Origin: Cryptomeria japonica
Taxonomy: Eukaryota; Streptophyta; Pinopsida; Cupressales; Cupressaceae
Length of the DNA: 64,000 nucleotides
NCBI RefSeq assembly: GCF_030272615.1
Contig: NC_081411.1
Location: forward strand, 43,393,017-43,457,016
Direction of reading: 5' to 3'
Part shown: positions 1 to 11,215 of the stretch, piece after piece
Layout: each line of letters opens with the position of its first letter
How positions within the stretch are numbered: the stretch's first letter is position 1
Translations under genes and position numbers: made by a program
The notes under the pieces: generated by a model
Told to the model about the DNA's origin: nothing
Database searches by the model: none
What the model saw: only the letters and a program-made list of their open reading frames with translations

Positions 1-1555
1 AACTTTGGATTCCCGCTTATGATGTCCCTAAATCCGAGATGATATGTCACCTTGTCGGTTCTGAATCCCCATGGTACGGTGAGTTTTACACCTACCTTCA
101 TGATCACACACTCCCTCTTAACCAATTGAATAACCAATGCAAAACCTTCATTCGCCAAACCGCTCGATACACCATCATTGCTGAAACTCTATACCAACGT
201 AGTCTTGATGGTACTCTCCTTCGATGTTTGGAACAAGATGAGACAACAAAGGAGTTGGAAGAGGTACATGAAGGCATTTTTGGGACTCACTCAAGTGGTC
301 CTTCACTATCAAAGCAGATCATGCGCACTGGATACTATTGGCCATCCATGGAAAAGACTCCTACTATTTTGTCAGAAAATGCAAGAAGTGTCAAGTTCAC
401 AGAGACTTAATACATGCACTAGCACAGGAATTGCAACCAACCATGGAAGAAGTGCCAAGTTCACAGACAACAAAGGAGTTGGAAGAGGTACATGAAGGCA
501 TTTTTGGGACTCACTCAAGTGGTCCTTCACTATCAAAGAAGATCATTCGCACTGGATACTATTGGCCATCCATGGAAAAGACTCCTACTATTTTGCCAGA
601 AAATGCAAGAAGTGCCAAGTTCACAGAGACTTAACACATGCACCAGCACAAGAATTGCAACCAACCACAACACCATGGCCCTTTTGTCAATGGGGACTTG
701 ACCTTGTGGGTTAAATTCATCCATCTTCATCCAAAGGCCACAAATTCATCATTACCGCCACCGAATACTTCACAAAGTGGATCAAAGTTGTTCCACTTAC
801 CCAAGTCACTGGTAAGCAGATTGCCTCATTCATCCTTAATTACATCATCTATCGATATGGTGTACCCATGTCCATCATCATAGATAACGTGCTTCCTTTC
901 AAAAATCAGGATGTTTGTGAGCTTTGTGAGAAGTTTCACATCCAACACCGCTTTTCCACTCTCTATTACCCACAAGGAAATGGTCAGGCCAAAGCATCAA
1001 ACAAGAACATATTGAGAATCCTCAAAAAGACAGTCAATGATGTTGGCCATGATTGGCATGTTCAATTGAATCAAGCACTATGGGCATATGGAACTAGCAT
1101 TCAAACCCCTATAGGTGCAACTCCCTATTCACTAGTCTATGGAGCAAAAGCCATCCTTCCTATTGAGGTTAAGATAACATCTCTATGGGTTTCTTTGCAT
1201 AATATGATAGATGATGAAGCATACCGAGTCTCCTGTCTTCAAGACTTGGAACTACTTAATGAAAGGCGACAAGTTGCATACAACCACCACAAAGCCTATC
1301 AACAGTGCATGAGCAGAAGCTATAATCATAGAGTTAAACCTCATACATTTGAGGTAGGTGATCTCATTCTCAGAGAGAATCCTTGTAACCAACCAACCAA
1401 ATAGAGAACATCAACGAAAATTTGAATCAAACTGGCTGGGTCCATATGTTATCACTGTTGTATTTGGGTCTGGGGCATATCGGTTGGCTACTTTAGAAGG
1501 AGAACTACTAGCAGATCCAATCAACAACATGCACCTAAAAAGGTTTCATACATAA
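1..1555 (+). mobile_element. Ty3/gypsy retrotransposon fossil, integrase end of pol
   Basis: The plus strand carries the 3' end of a Ty3/gypsy pol gene. Around 230-420 is the zinc-binding N-terminal region of integrase (HEGIFGTHSSG, then GYYWPSM and KCKKCQ-like text). Around 700-1200 is the catalytic core, with the typical phrases RFSTLYYPQGNGQAK and ATPYSLVYGA. Around 1400-1555 is the C-terminal part, with WLGPYVI and LADPINNMHLKRF. Together these are diagnostic of gypsy integrases. Gag, protease and reverse transcriptase would lie before the window starts. It is a fossil with several breaks and some internal rearrangement. The lineage is not certain; the ending of integrase and the polypurine tract further on are compatible with an Athila/Tat-like element. 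Confidence 0.9.
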
Positions 1556-1910
1556 GTTGTATAGAGCATCAGGCTCCAATGTATATCAGAAAAACACCAA
1601 AAATATTCATATAAAATATCTTGAAGAAAATACAAAAACATCAAAATAGTAAAGAAAAAAATCATGCATTCAAATGGTGAACAACCACTCCGGTGGCACC
1701 TTGGGTAAGTGCGATGGTGAAAATATGGCAAACTAGCACCACTTGTAAAAGCTATTGCTCCATTGTCTTTCAGACTTGTTGCAATCACATTCATTACATC
1801 CATTCATCCATCAGTCAAACCATGGCTTGTTATTGATCTGCAATCAGGGTTAGTACTTCATGCGTCCTGCATCCTGCTTTTCATAGTAATATCTAAACTG
1901 GGGGCAATTC
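1556..1910 (+). other. 3' non-coding part of the gypsy fossil with polypurine tract
   Basis: No gene is visible. At 1895-1906 the sequence AAACTGGGGGCA resembles the polypurine tract that precedes the 3' LTR in many plant Ty3/gypsy elements (ACTGGGGGCA-type). This suggests the 3' LTR begins just after 1906, but I could not fix its boundaries because the matching 5' LTR is outside the window. Confidence 0.5.
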
Positions 1911-2850
1911 TCTTAACCTATTGATGGAAGTGAATTCTACATTACTTATGATTCATTGAGTTCTTCATTCAAAACTATCTCACAAAATTAAAAAACATTC
2001 AAAATAGTTACAAAAATCCAAAAAAACATGATAAAACAAACAAAAATCGATCGAAAACATGGCAAACACATAAATCCTTTGTACATACACATTGCAAACA
2101 AACATCAAACCAACAGTTTGAGCTACTCAAATTATGATCACTTATCAAATCAATCAATCAATCAACACATCCCCATGCACAACTGTCTTAACAAGGATGA
2201 ATCTTTCCTCACCAAAACAAAGACAAAGATAACATTTTCTTTGACAAGAAATTTTTGTTTAAGCTATCAAGTGCTTGGTCAGTTTGATAAGTTATTTATT
2301 CATTTATATCGAGTTCCTATGCTACTCCAGGATATCCACAAGTGATTAGAGTAGCCGAGATGGTTCCTAAGTATCATTTATTTTATTGTCTACGATTTGT
2401 TCCACTGAAGTTTTGGGGTATGTACTAATGGTTTCTACGTGGGAAGTTCACTAAGCTACATGATCATATGCAAAAATCTAGTCATGGATCACTATGGCTT
2501 ACTAACTATAGCATACACCTACACCGTACGCACATGAACCAGAATGGAGGGTCCATATTCTTTTATCTATATGGCTTGCTTACAGGTACAATGCTCCAAA
2601 CTTGGTTCCTATTGCCTCATCCAAGATTGATACTACCATGCTCAATGATGAAAAATAAAGCACTATGGATCTTCATCTCATCTCATCTGTTTATATTGCA
2701 TTTTTTTTCATATCACCCATCCATTTGATCATTCATTATTCATATTTATGGTTTTGTATGCAAGTGTGAACAAGTTAAAATATGAGAAGTTATTTAATAT
2801 GAATTGGTCTTGGATACAATCATGACGGAGTTCTCTAATACATCATCAGT
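1911..2850. other. AT-rich spacer, possibly gypsy 3' LTR
   Basis: No coding signature is visible on either strand; the short open frames have no recognisable motif. By position it could be the LTR following the polypurine tract, but no second LTR copy is present to confirm this. The right part may already belong to the 3' tail of the minus-strand PMD repeat. Confidence 0.35.
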
Positions 2851-4130
2851 GCATCATGCAAGTTCTCACCAACTTGCATTCATCTACCCTAAACACATGA
2901 CATCATCATTCCATTACATTTAGTTGCATTTAAATGCATCTAGTTCATTATCATTTACTTGCATGTAGGTTCATTACATCCAATTATAGATATTCATTCA
3001 AGTGCATATGATATCATTTAGTTGCATTCATTATCATTTACTTACATTATCATCCTTACATCATTTCATCGTTGCAAATAAGGGCATTTAGATTCATTTG
3101 TATAAATTTCCCATCATTTCATTTACTTCCATTATTAGCCATTAATGTACATTCATTTAGTCATCTAGGTACAGTTAGTTATATTTTAAATCATTCAAAA
3201 TCATCCATCATCATTTAAGTTTGTTTAAAGTACATTCATTTAGATTCATTTAGTTGCATTCATTTGCATTTATTTATCTATTAGTCAAGTACATTCATCT
3301 ATCCATCCAATGTACTCTTCTACTCATTCATTTTATTCTCATCTTAAAAATTTCATTTGGATTCATTAAGATGCATTCATTATCCTTTCAATTGCATTAA
3401 GGTGCAGTTATTCATTATCCCTTAGTTGCATTTATTTGTATTATCATTTCATTTTCATTTATCACTTAGTCGGATTTTAAGTCATTTAGAATCATAAACA
3501 TAAACATTTGTCTGAATATTTGCTTATTCATTTTAAAAGTGCATTCATTTAGAAATCATCACACACACATTTGTATTTACATTTGTTTATCCATTTGTCG
3601 TGCATTTTTAATCATCTATGAATATTTATATAAACCATTCGATTCATTACATTTTCATCTTACAAAACACAAAGCTGCATATCATCATATCATCAACATA
3701 AACACAAGTACTGTCTAACTCATAAGCAGCATCATTCATTCAGCATTTTGCATACATAGTCATCATGACATCACATACATAAATCATTACAACAATGAAT
3801 CATACATGTATTAACCTACATCCACATGTTAGCATCACATTCATAAACATGCATATAGAAATTATACAATCATCATCATACACATATAGAAAGCAAAATC
3901 ATCTATAACATCCATCTAAGCATAAATCATAATCATCATCTTGCATAAACCCATACATATCATGATCAACATGCATATCATCACAAAATATGAGATCTCC
4001 TCATATATCACATCATATATCATCTCACAAAAGCATACATGTATTAGAGTATAGTGACGTAAAAAATATATCAGCTATCAAGAGCCATCCAAGTCACAGT
4101 CCAAAATGACAATGTAATAAAATACATAAA
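2850..4130 (-). repeat. Low-complexity CATTCATTTA-rich tract, 3' tail of PMD repeat copy A
   Basis: About 1.3 kb is made of irregular repeats of words such as CATTCATTTAGTTGCATT and ATCATCATCAT. On the minus strand this reads AATGCAACTAAATGA and similar. The same wording (AATGCAACTAAATGATGTG) appears near 28808, downstream of the plus-strand PMD gene, so the tract looks like a shared 3' tail of the repeat family rather than an independent microsatellite. Confidence 0.6.
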
Positions 4131-4139
4131 GCTCTCTCA

Positions 4140-6131
4140 AATGGCACTCTGGCCAGATGTTGCACCCCCATCACTTCCTGCTCCACCACCACCCCCAGCA
4201 CCACCTGCATTACCTCATCGTGGAGGACCCATAACACCACCACTACTTTGCATCCTCTGAGACTTCTCTGATCTCACCTGACGCATCTGTGAATAACTCA
4301 ATGCCCACTGACTGGATGGCACTACCTGCTCATATAAACCCTGCCAGTAGTTAATCTCTCCCCATGCCCACTGGAGTGCACTAAATAACACATCATATCC
4401 CTGTGATCCCTCCAAGATCCAAACTCTCTCTCGTAGCTGCATCACCCTATCCACAACATCATCCCGCTCTCGCCTCACTACTGTCAACTCTGACTCCCGT
4501 GCAAACAGCTGAGCATCTCTAGCTGCAATCTCCACCTCACAATTCTCCACCTATGCCTCAGTTGTTGTAAGTTGAGTCTATATATATACTAGCATATGCT
4601 CCCATAGATCTCCTCCTCCCATCCCCATCAGATTCTCTCCTCCACCTGTAGCTCCCTCTCCTCCATCGGTAGCTCCCTCTCCCATATCGATAGGTGCCTC
4701 TCCCTCCCCAATATCCCTACCACCTAATCTGACTCCTCCCTGAATCAAAGGCCCCTATGAAAGTCACAACGACTGCTCGCCTCTCCCTCTCCTCTATAAC
4801 CGTCCTCCTCCACCACCTCCACCTCCAAATCCACCACCCCCACCCCCTCCACCTCCTCCTCTTCCAGAACCTCCTCCACCACCTCCATCTCCTCCTCCTC
4901 CATCACCTCTACCTCCTCCTCCTACTCCTCTGCCTCCTCTCCTTTGTCGCTATCTCTTATCATCCTCAAATGATGGTATCGGCTCAGCTAGATCTGAAAT
5001 GCATGGAATAAGATGTGCGGTATGATACTGTGTGTACTCCTATATCACTCCCGCATCCACAATCCCTGGCCTCACCTGTAAGGTTTAGAACTCGGCTAAA
5101 GCCTGATCATATGGTAACACCAGCCCCCACTGGAATCTCTCCCATATCGCCCATGCATACTCCCCTAATTCCCTTGGCAATCACTACCTCCAACCGAATT
5201 GCCTCATCACTCTACTCAGTACTTATCTCTCTACATTGTAGGATGTCCTACCAATCAAAACCTATGTCATAAATACATACGAAAAATCCTTTACATCATC
5301 CTCCCGAGGCTCACACTCAATATATAGCCCCCATATCATTGCATCCAAATCATCCAATACTCGCCGCCACCACTCCAACTTCCCCAAGTGGGGCTGACTC
5401 ATCATACCTCCATACATGTACATGTAGGGCTGATCTGTTGCCCTAAATCTCAGACACACCGGTCATGTAACTGACAGGTGCTCCCATGCCCAGATGTGTA
5501 GCAAAGTAATGCCGACTCCCAGAGAGCTCGTATCCCTATATACCATCTCATGTAGCTCGTATCTCGGTATACCACCTCATGTAGCTCCTTGTATAGGTGT
5601 GATAGCACACATGGTCCCCATGCATAGCGGATCCCATCTATCACCATGTGCTCAATCACCTGGTCCCTACCCACGGCCAGTCCATGTGATCATCAATTGG
5701 GGCACATCAAACCCCCTGATAATGCCTAATAATACAACTGGTAATGGTTCATATAATGCTGCTATCTTCTCCCGCATGATCAAACCATCATGAATGTAGA
5801 CATCCTCTGTGAACATTCGTTGTATAGCTGTTGTCCCTACACCTCAGTCATATGTCACCAGCTCCCCTTGGATAGGAATATGCAAAATTTGCCACACATC
5901 CTTTAGTGTAACGGACATCTCTCGCATTGAAAAATGGAATATGCAGGTCTCACTGTGCCACCACTCAATTAATGTCATCACTAGTTCACGATTCATCCGA
6001 ATCATGGGCATGTACATCATGTCATATAACTTAGTCACCACGAGACAATCAATCTCTACCTCAGTCAACTAATCTTGTAGCTGCTGTGTGGCTGGATGCC
6101 ACTCCCACATCTGAAGCACAGGAAGATCCTC
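4140..6131 (-). pseudogene. Plant mobile domain (aminotransferase-like) gene, copy A, main exon
   Basis: Read on the minus strand from 6131, this exon follows a good acceptor (TGTGTGTAG). About 5845-6068 encodes the start of a plant mobile domain: LVMTLIEWWHSETCIFHF, then MSVTLKDVWQILHIPI, the hallmark region of PMD proteins such as MAIN/MAIL1 and of many transposon-borne relatives. Further blocks are at 5450-5674 (GIRYAWGPCVLSHLYKELH) and 5262-5459 (QPYMYMYGGM, LDDLDAMIWGLYIECEP). A long glycine/arginine-rich stretch follows (about 4640-4990), then a helical, charged C-terminal segment (4215-4550) with INYWQGLYEQVVPSSQWAL. All blocks have counterparts in the same order in the plus-strand copy near 26100-27950. 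A few breaks make it a probable pseudogene. The PMD call is firm; whether the gene is host- or element-borne is open. Confidence 0.75.
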
Positions 6132-6725
6132 CTACACACACATCAACATCATCATTAGTTGTTTTGTTTCAAACTTTCTTAAGTTTAACCCTAGACTATC
6201 AACAGATACTTTGACCAAGTATCTTCGGGTCTCAATAGGTAAGCGATCATGACAAAACTAGACTACAACAGACATTTATCATAATACCTAGTCTCAACGG
6301 GGATGCTATGATTCAAAACAACTTATCCATCCATCCACCCAACACCGGCATCAGGAGACCATTTTTTCTAAACACTAGGCCATCTATTTTTTGGACAATA
6401 GCGCTATTCTGCTAACAATCGCGCTAAAACAACTACACACTAGCGCTATAAGACTTACACAAACACACCATAACATGGCGATAGCGCTACAACATTGACT
6501 TAATTGTGCTACAACTACATTAGCGCTAATACTACTACAGGACTACGCTACAAAGAGCCGATAGTGCTAAAACCACTATACAATAGTGCTATAGCGGCAC
6601 AAAAGTGCTATTTTAGCTGACAACCATGCTAAAACACAGTTTTAGCGCTATTGTCTTAGTTGGACTTGGATGCTTACAAAAACATATCAAAAATGCATGA
6701 AAAGAAAAAAATTAAATTTGCGTAC
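6132..6725 (-). repeat. Putative intron of PMD copy A, packed with TAGCGCTA words
   Basis: On the minus strand a GTACGC donor (after 6726) and a TGTGTGTAG acceptor (6132-6133) frame a 594-bp interval. Between about 6380 and 6660 it contains roughly a dozen variants of the palindrome TAGCGCTA (for example TTAGCGCTATTG, ATAGCGCTAGTG, TAGCACTATCGG), spaced some 15-40 bases apart. The intron of the plus-strand PMD copy has related words (GTAGCGCATATGAT, TTAGCGCTTTT, GTAGCGTATTTGAT). Confidence 0.6.
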
Positions 6726-6800
6726 CACTTGTCCGTAGTTATCTGGCCGCTGGAATCGATGGATCCGCTCTAGCTGATGATCTGCTATCGGCACTGGCAT
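6726..6800 (-). CDS. Putative first exon of PMD copy A
   Basis: The minus strand has an ATG at 6800-6798 opening a 25-codon reading frame (MPVPIADHQLERIHRFQ...) that ends at a plausible GT donor (GTG followed by GTACGC). A TATA-like GGTATATATGG lies about 97 bases upstream (6897-6907). The reading phase joins the main exon without a shift. PMD genes with a short first exon fit, but no transcript supports this one, so the exon is inferred from splice signals and the parallel layout of the plus-strand copy. Confidence 0.45.
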
Positions 6801-6896
6801 GCTGATTGTTGCTTGCTCTTTCACAAAAGTCACTATCAAAGCTCTAAATTGCTATGGAGATGGATGCAAATGACCTTGTTTTTACCCCTTCACCCC

Positions 6897-6907
6897 CATA
6901 TATACCC
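6897..6907 (-). promoter_or_regulatory. TATA-like box of PMD copy A
   Basis: GGTATATATGG on the minus strand, about 97 bases before the proposed ATG. The plus-strand PMD copy has CTATATAAAC (24811-24820) about 80 bases before its ATG, so the positions agree. Confidence 0.4.
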
Positions 6908-8300
6908 TCATCCCTAAACCTAATTTTACCTCGCTCACCCTCGTAGTCCCTGTGAACTTCCAACACCTCTCATTTCTCTATTTTAATCCCAATTTCTTCT
7001 ATTCTTTCACCGTCATTGCTATTTTATTCTCTTCTACCTCCCTGCCAATTCTCGTTCTTTTTTGAGAGATCGCTCGATTTTTCAAAATTTTTTGGCCCAT
7101 CTCTTAAGGGGGCATACCACTCATTAAATTAACATTTATGGGACATATTTCTTCACACCTATTCTTCTTTCTTTGAAATGACGCGATAAACCGCACCGTC
7201 TCAAAGAGGAGCAATGTAGTCACATAAATCTATCCATTTAATTAAATGAATATTTACTATTTATTTGATTAATAAACCCACTAGCCAAGAGTTAATTAAA
7301 TTAATATTTAATTAATTCATCCTCAACAATTCTCCTATTAATTAAATAAATTATTCAATTTATTTTCAATTAATTCATTAAAACCACACCTCTAAATCAA
7401 TTAAATGGATAAATCCTATTTATTTAATTTGACCCCTTTCCTCTTTTAAATAGATAATAAAATATTTATTTAAATCACTAAACTCCCCCCACTTGCATTC
7501 TCCTACAAATGCAAGTTGCAACCACAATTGAAATAAATGAATTTTATTTTATTTAAAATCCTATTTTCCCTCACCCACCAAACCCACTTGCAATCATAAA
7601 TCCCCTTCTAGACCCTTGTAACCACTTTCTAATAATTCCTAATTAGCCTAATCCACTCCTAAATATTATCACATTCCTAAGCAACTTGAAGTCACTTCTC
7701 AAAGCCTCCAAAGTATTTGAAAAGCATTTAATGTTTTATGTGTTCAACAAGCTAACCCCTAAAAGTCTTCCAAACCACTAATGGCTCTTACATAACCATT
7801 TATGGTTAAATCCACTTGCCCCCATGGTTGGAGACTTTACCTCTAACTCAACCCCCATTTGATTCATGGGTCTCTTCAAGCATTTATTTCTTTGACCATG
7901 GTTATCCTCACTAACTCTTGCACAAGAGTTTATCCATTGGATAAAGACATTATTTATTAGATAATGGCTTTATTCTTTCAACTCAACATTAACCTTACCT
8001 CCCAAGTTAACCTTCAAGTCATGTCAAGCATTTAATGCTTATTCCCTCTCCTCTCAACCCATCTCTTGTTGACATTTGTCATCCTAGGATTGGATTGAAA
8101 TCCCCCACATGGATCATAAACCCATCAATCCTCGCCCTTGTTGAGATTACTCAATCTCAACCATCCATTGCCCAATTTTACCTATAAATAGATCTCATTT
8201 ATTCATAATCCAGATCCTGAATCTTGTCTGCATCTAATTTATAGTGAAATTTAGAGAGCATTTAGCATAATCATCTACATTTACCCATAATTACACATAA
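6908..8300 (-). repeat. 5' region of PMD repeat copy A
   Basis: No gene is visible. Read on the minus strand, 8200 down to 7150 is recognisably the same sequence as 23500-24520 on the plus strand. Shared phrases include CTATTTATAG, GGGCAATGGATGGT/GGGCAATTGGATGGT, and GAGAGGAGAGG/GAGAGGAAAGAG followed by GCATTAAAT. Both copies then have long TTAATTAAAT-rich blocks (7230-7450; 24220-24440). Both end in a conserved inverted motif, CTTTGA...TCAAAG (7171-7206 and 24482-24517). The conserved non-coding length of over 1 kb suggests a mobile repeat rather than a simple gene promoter. Confidence 0.6.
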
Positions 8301-8560
8301 ATAAGAAAATATTTTACTAATTAATACTTTATGCTCATTATACCAAAAACTAGTTACTTAATGTTATAACATGACAAATTGTTGAGTATAACTCAACACA
8401 ATATTTAAATTTCATGAGCCAAGAGACTTGCAAAACATAAGAAAATTACTTTAGTTACAATAGACCATATGGTCTATTTACTATGAATATACAATACAAG
8501 GTTGAATATCATCCTAATAGGGACTCCCAGCATCTATCTTCCATGCTTACATCACAAGCG
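8301..8560. other. AT-rich spacer
   Basis: No gene, RNA or clear repeat is seen. It contains the short palindrome ACCATATGGT (8465-8474). Confidence 0.4.
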
Positions 8561-9700
8561 AGAACACTGCCAGAGCACTTTTCCACCCAACCACAAAACA
8601 TTTGGGTATGTGCACCAAGTTGTGGTACCAAAAGGGGGTCTTAAGATGCTACTTTTTTCTGAAATCAAAAAAGTTTGAACTTCAATGACAAACTGAAGAT
8701 AGTTACACTCCAAATTTGAAGATGCAACACGAACAAGAGTTAGAGTGCTTCAAGTCTACTTTCTAAACTACTAATTTGTTTTGAAAATGGTGGAGATTAA
8801 GGGCTTGAAAAAGGGGGGCCACAAAAAGTGGTCCTGTTTTTATGCAAAAACCATAACATAGTGTCTGTTGTATCCCCCCTAAAATGTTAACTATTTTTTT
8901 GAATTTTTTAAATCGCTTTGGTGAGAAATTAGCCAACACCTTGTAGTTTATGCCATATTTTTCAGCTAATTTTTTAATGAGTATATGATTTTTTACTAAT
9001 TTTCGAAGTGGACACATCCTGAAAAACAGAAATTTGAGCTTGCTCCCCCCTAAAATCATTGATAACTAATCAAAAATTAATTTTTTTTTTAAAAATTGTG
9101 TAGAATGGAGTCTAGTTTCTAAAAATGTAAGTTTCTTCAAAATCCAATGAACGTGTAAAAAACTATACCCAAAATAGCGCATGTTTGTTTTTTACCAAAA
9201 ATGAAGACACTAACACAAGAAATTATAGATGAAAGCCTTAACGAAATTAAAATGTGAAAATAATTACATGTTTGGATAGCTAAGAGAGAGATTGAGATCT
9301 CTATGGTATTTTTTTTAGTTTTATTGAAACACATGCAAACCTAATGGAGAGCACGACAAAAAATATAAGAAATTTTTTTAATCTTCTGTTAAAAACACGT
9401 CTCAGGCCTGAAATGATCGTCCAACCCTTTGGGTTGGATACCCAAGTACAATCCAACCCAAAGGGTCGATGGTTTTCAATGCAGACCATTTGGTGAGCAC
9501 CAAATATGGCGCTCGCCCTATTTGGCACTCACCAAATGAAAAAAAAAAAGACTTTTCCCATTTGATGCGTGCCAAATGAGAAAAGTCAACTTTTTCATTT
9601 AGCAAGCGCCAATTTTGGTGCACACCAAATGTCCTGCATTGTCCAATTTTAAGTTTTTGTGATGCAAATTTTTCAACTTGGGCAAAATTTATACCCATCC
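8561..9700. repeat. Interspersed repeat with palindromic modules, unknown class
   Basis: About 1.1 kb with no recognisable protein; a 98-codon open frame on the minus strand (8763-9059) matches no family I know. Landmarks at 8610-8640 (TGCACCAAGTTGTGGTACC) and 9418-9475 (CCAACCCTTTGGGTTGGAT, then CCAACCCAAAGGGT) recur in reverse orientation and in the same order at 19690-19830. The two segments therefore look like diverged inverted partners bracketing the pyrimidine tract and the satellite. A cluster of ATTTGG...CCAAAT palindromes lies at 9488-9629. Confidence 0.5.
9488..9629. repeat. Cluster of ATTTGGN6CCAAAT-type palindromes
   Basis: At least four near-palindromes follow one another: ATTTGGTGAGCACCAAAT (9488-9505), ATTTGGCACTCACCAAAT (9520-9537), ATTTGATGCGTGCCAAAT (9560-9577) and TTTTGGTGCACACCAAA (9613-9629). 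The third sits inside a longer palindrome reaching 9550-9588 (GACTTTTC...GAAAAGTC). Each could form a hairpin of 7-9 pairs. No function is known to me. Confidence 0.7.
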
Positions 9701-9782
9701 TGAGAGCAGAATATATACATGAAATATAACATTTAAGTATTAAGTCACTTTAAGTTATATTTCATGTATATATTGGCAGGAT
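9697..9782. repeat. Hairpin-forming inverted repeat, MITE-like
   Basis: Left arm ATATACATGAAATATAAC (from 9713) and right arm GTTATATTTCATGTATAT (to 9772) are complementary over about 18-24 bases around a short loop. The stem extends outward to CATCCTG and CAGGATG with a small bulge. Size and shape suit a tiny MITE or a microRNA-like precursor. There is no expression evidence and no obvious target-site duplication. Confidence 0.6.
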
Positions 9783-9925
9783 GTTTGAGAGTGGTTTCAA
9801 CTCTATAGGATTTATAATGTATATTCTAGTTTTTAGAGGATCATATTGAATTTCATACTTAGTCAAATTTTAGTAATCAACATGCTCCTATTAGCATTCT
9901 TTAGATCCATATCTCACTATCTTTA
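9783..9925. other. Short spacer
   Basis: Nothing recognised between the hairpin and the pyrimidine tract. Confidence 0.4.
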
Positions 9926-11215
9926 TCTTCCCTAAACTCTACACCTATCTCTCTCCCTCTCTTGTCTCTCTCACGTATCTCTACCCTCTCTAGGTATATC
10001 CCATCCTCTCTACCTTTCATCCCTTCCTTGTACCCTTATTTATATCCTTGACTCCCTTTGTCTCTCTTCTCTCTCACTCTCATATTATTTGTCTCCCCTC
10101 CCACTCGTTTCTCTTGTTCACTATCGATCCCTTCCATCCTCTCTCTCCCCATATATAGGGCTCTCCTTCCCTCTCTATTCACCTCAATACCTCTCCCTCC
10201 CTATATTATTACCCACCTCTCTCTCCCCCTCTAGGTTTCTCACTTATCTAATTGTCCACCCTCTAGTTCCCTCCTTCCCTATCCACCTTTCTTCCCCTTT
10301 CCCTTGCCCCTATCTATTTATGAACACTCTCCCTCTCTTCTCTCTCTCCAAACCTAGATCCATCTCCTCATTCTCTAGGTCTCTCACTCCCTCTATTTCT
10401 ACCTCTCCATCCATCCCCTCTTACTCATCTCTTTTTTATTCTATCTCTTCTCTTCTCTCTCCCTTCCCTCTATAGATCTCTCCCTTCCTTTCTTCCCCTC
10501 TCCATTTATATCTCCTTCCCCCACTCTCTCATTATATTTTTTCCTCTCTTATTCTCTATCTTCATTGTCTAGTTCATTAACTCTCCAACCCGCCCTCTCT
10601 CCCCTCTCTAGTTTTCTCCCTCCCTTCCTCTCCACCTATCTACCTTTGCATATAGGTCTCGCTATGCACCTCTCTTTATCCCACTCTATCTTTCTCACTC
10701 CTCTCCCTAAATATAGGTCTCTCACCTATCTATATGTCCCCTCTATAGTTCTCTTTCTCCCTCCTCCTTAACCCTATCCCTTTATGAGATCCCTCCTCTT
10801 CTCTTCCTCCCCTAACCTCTTTATCTCCTCCTTCCATAGGTCTCTCACTTCATGTCTACCTCTCCATTTGTCCCCTCTTACTCCTCTCTTTTTCTTTTAT
10901 CTTTATCTTCTCCCTCTCTCCCATCTCTAGGTATCTCTCTTCCTTTCTTCCCCTCTCCCTCTCTATCTCCCCATCCATACATACCCCTATATATATCTCA
11001 CTCCCCCACTTTTTTATTCTCTCTTCCTCTTGTATTCTCTCTCTACTTTCTATGTCATCAACTTTCTCTCTCCCCTCTCTAGGTTTCATACTTCCTTCTT
11101 CTCCACCTATCTACCTTTACATAAAGTCTCATTACTCACCTCTCGCACACCCCCTCTATCTATCTCAATCCTCTCTCTTGTCAATGAGGTCTCTCATCTC
11201 TCTTTCCTTGTATAT
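9926..11215. repeat. Polypyrimidine (CT-rich) tract, about 1.3 kb
   Basis: The plus strand is almost entirely C and T with a scatter of A and very few G (CTCTCTCCCTCTC-type wording, with CTCTAGGT and TCTATC spacers). Open frames through it encode only Ser/Leu/Pro strings and are products of composition. A purine/pyrimidine strand bias over this length could form triplex (H-DNA) structures. It directly abuts the palindromic satellite that starts at about 11216. Confidence 0.85.

Noticed and set aside
4757-5011. Plus-strand frame rich in Leu and His
   Set aside because: It is the opposite strand of the Gly-rich part of PMD copy A and is explained by that composition.
8763-9059. 98-codon minus-strand frame as a gene
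   Set aside because: No motif recognised and it lies inside a dispersed repeat; chance frame in AT-rich sequence cannot be excluded.
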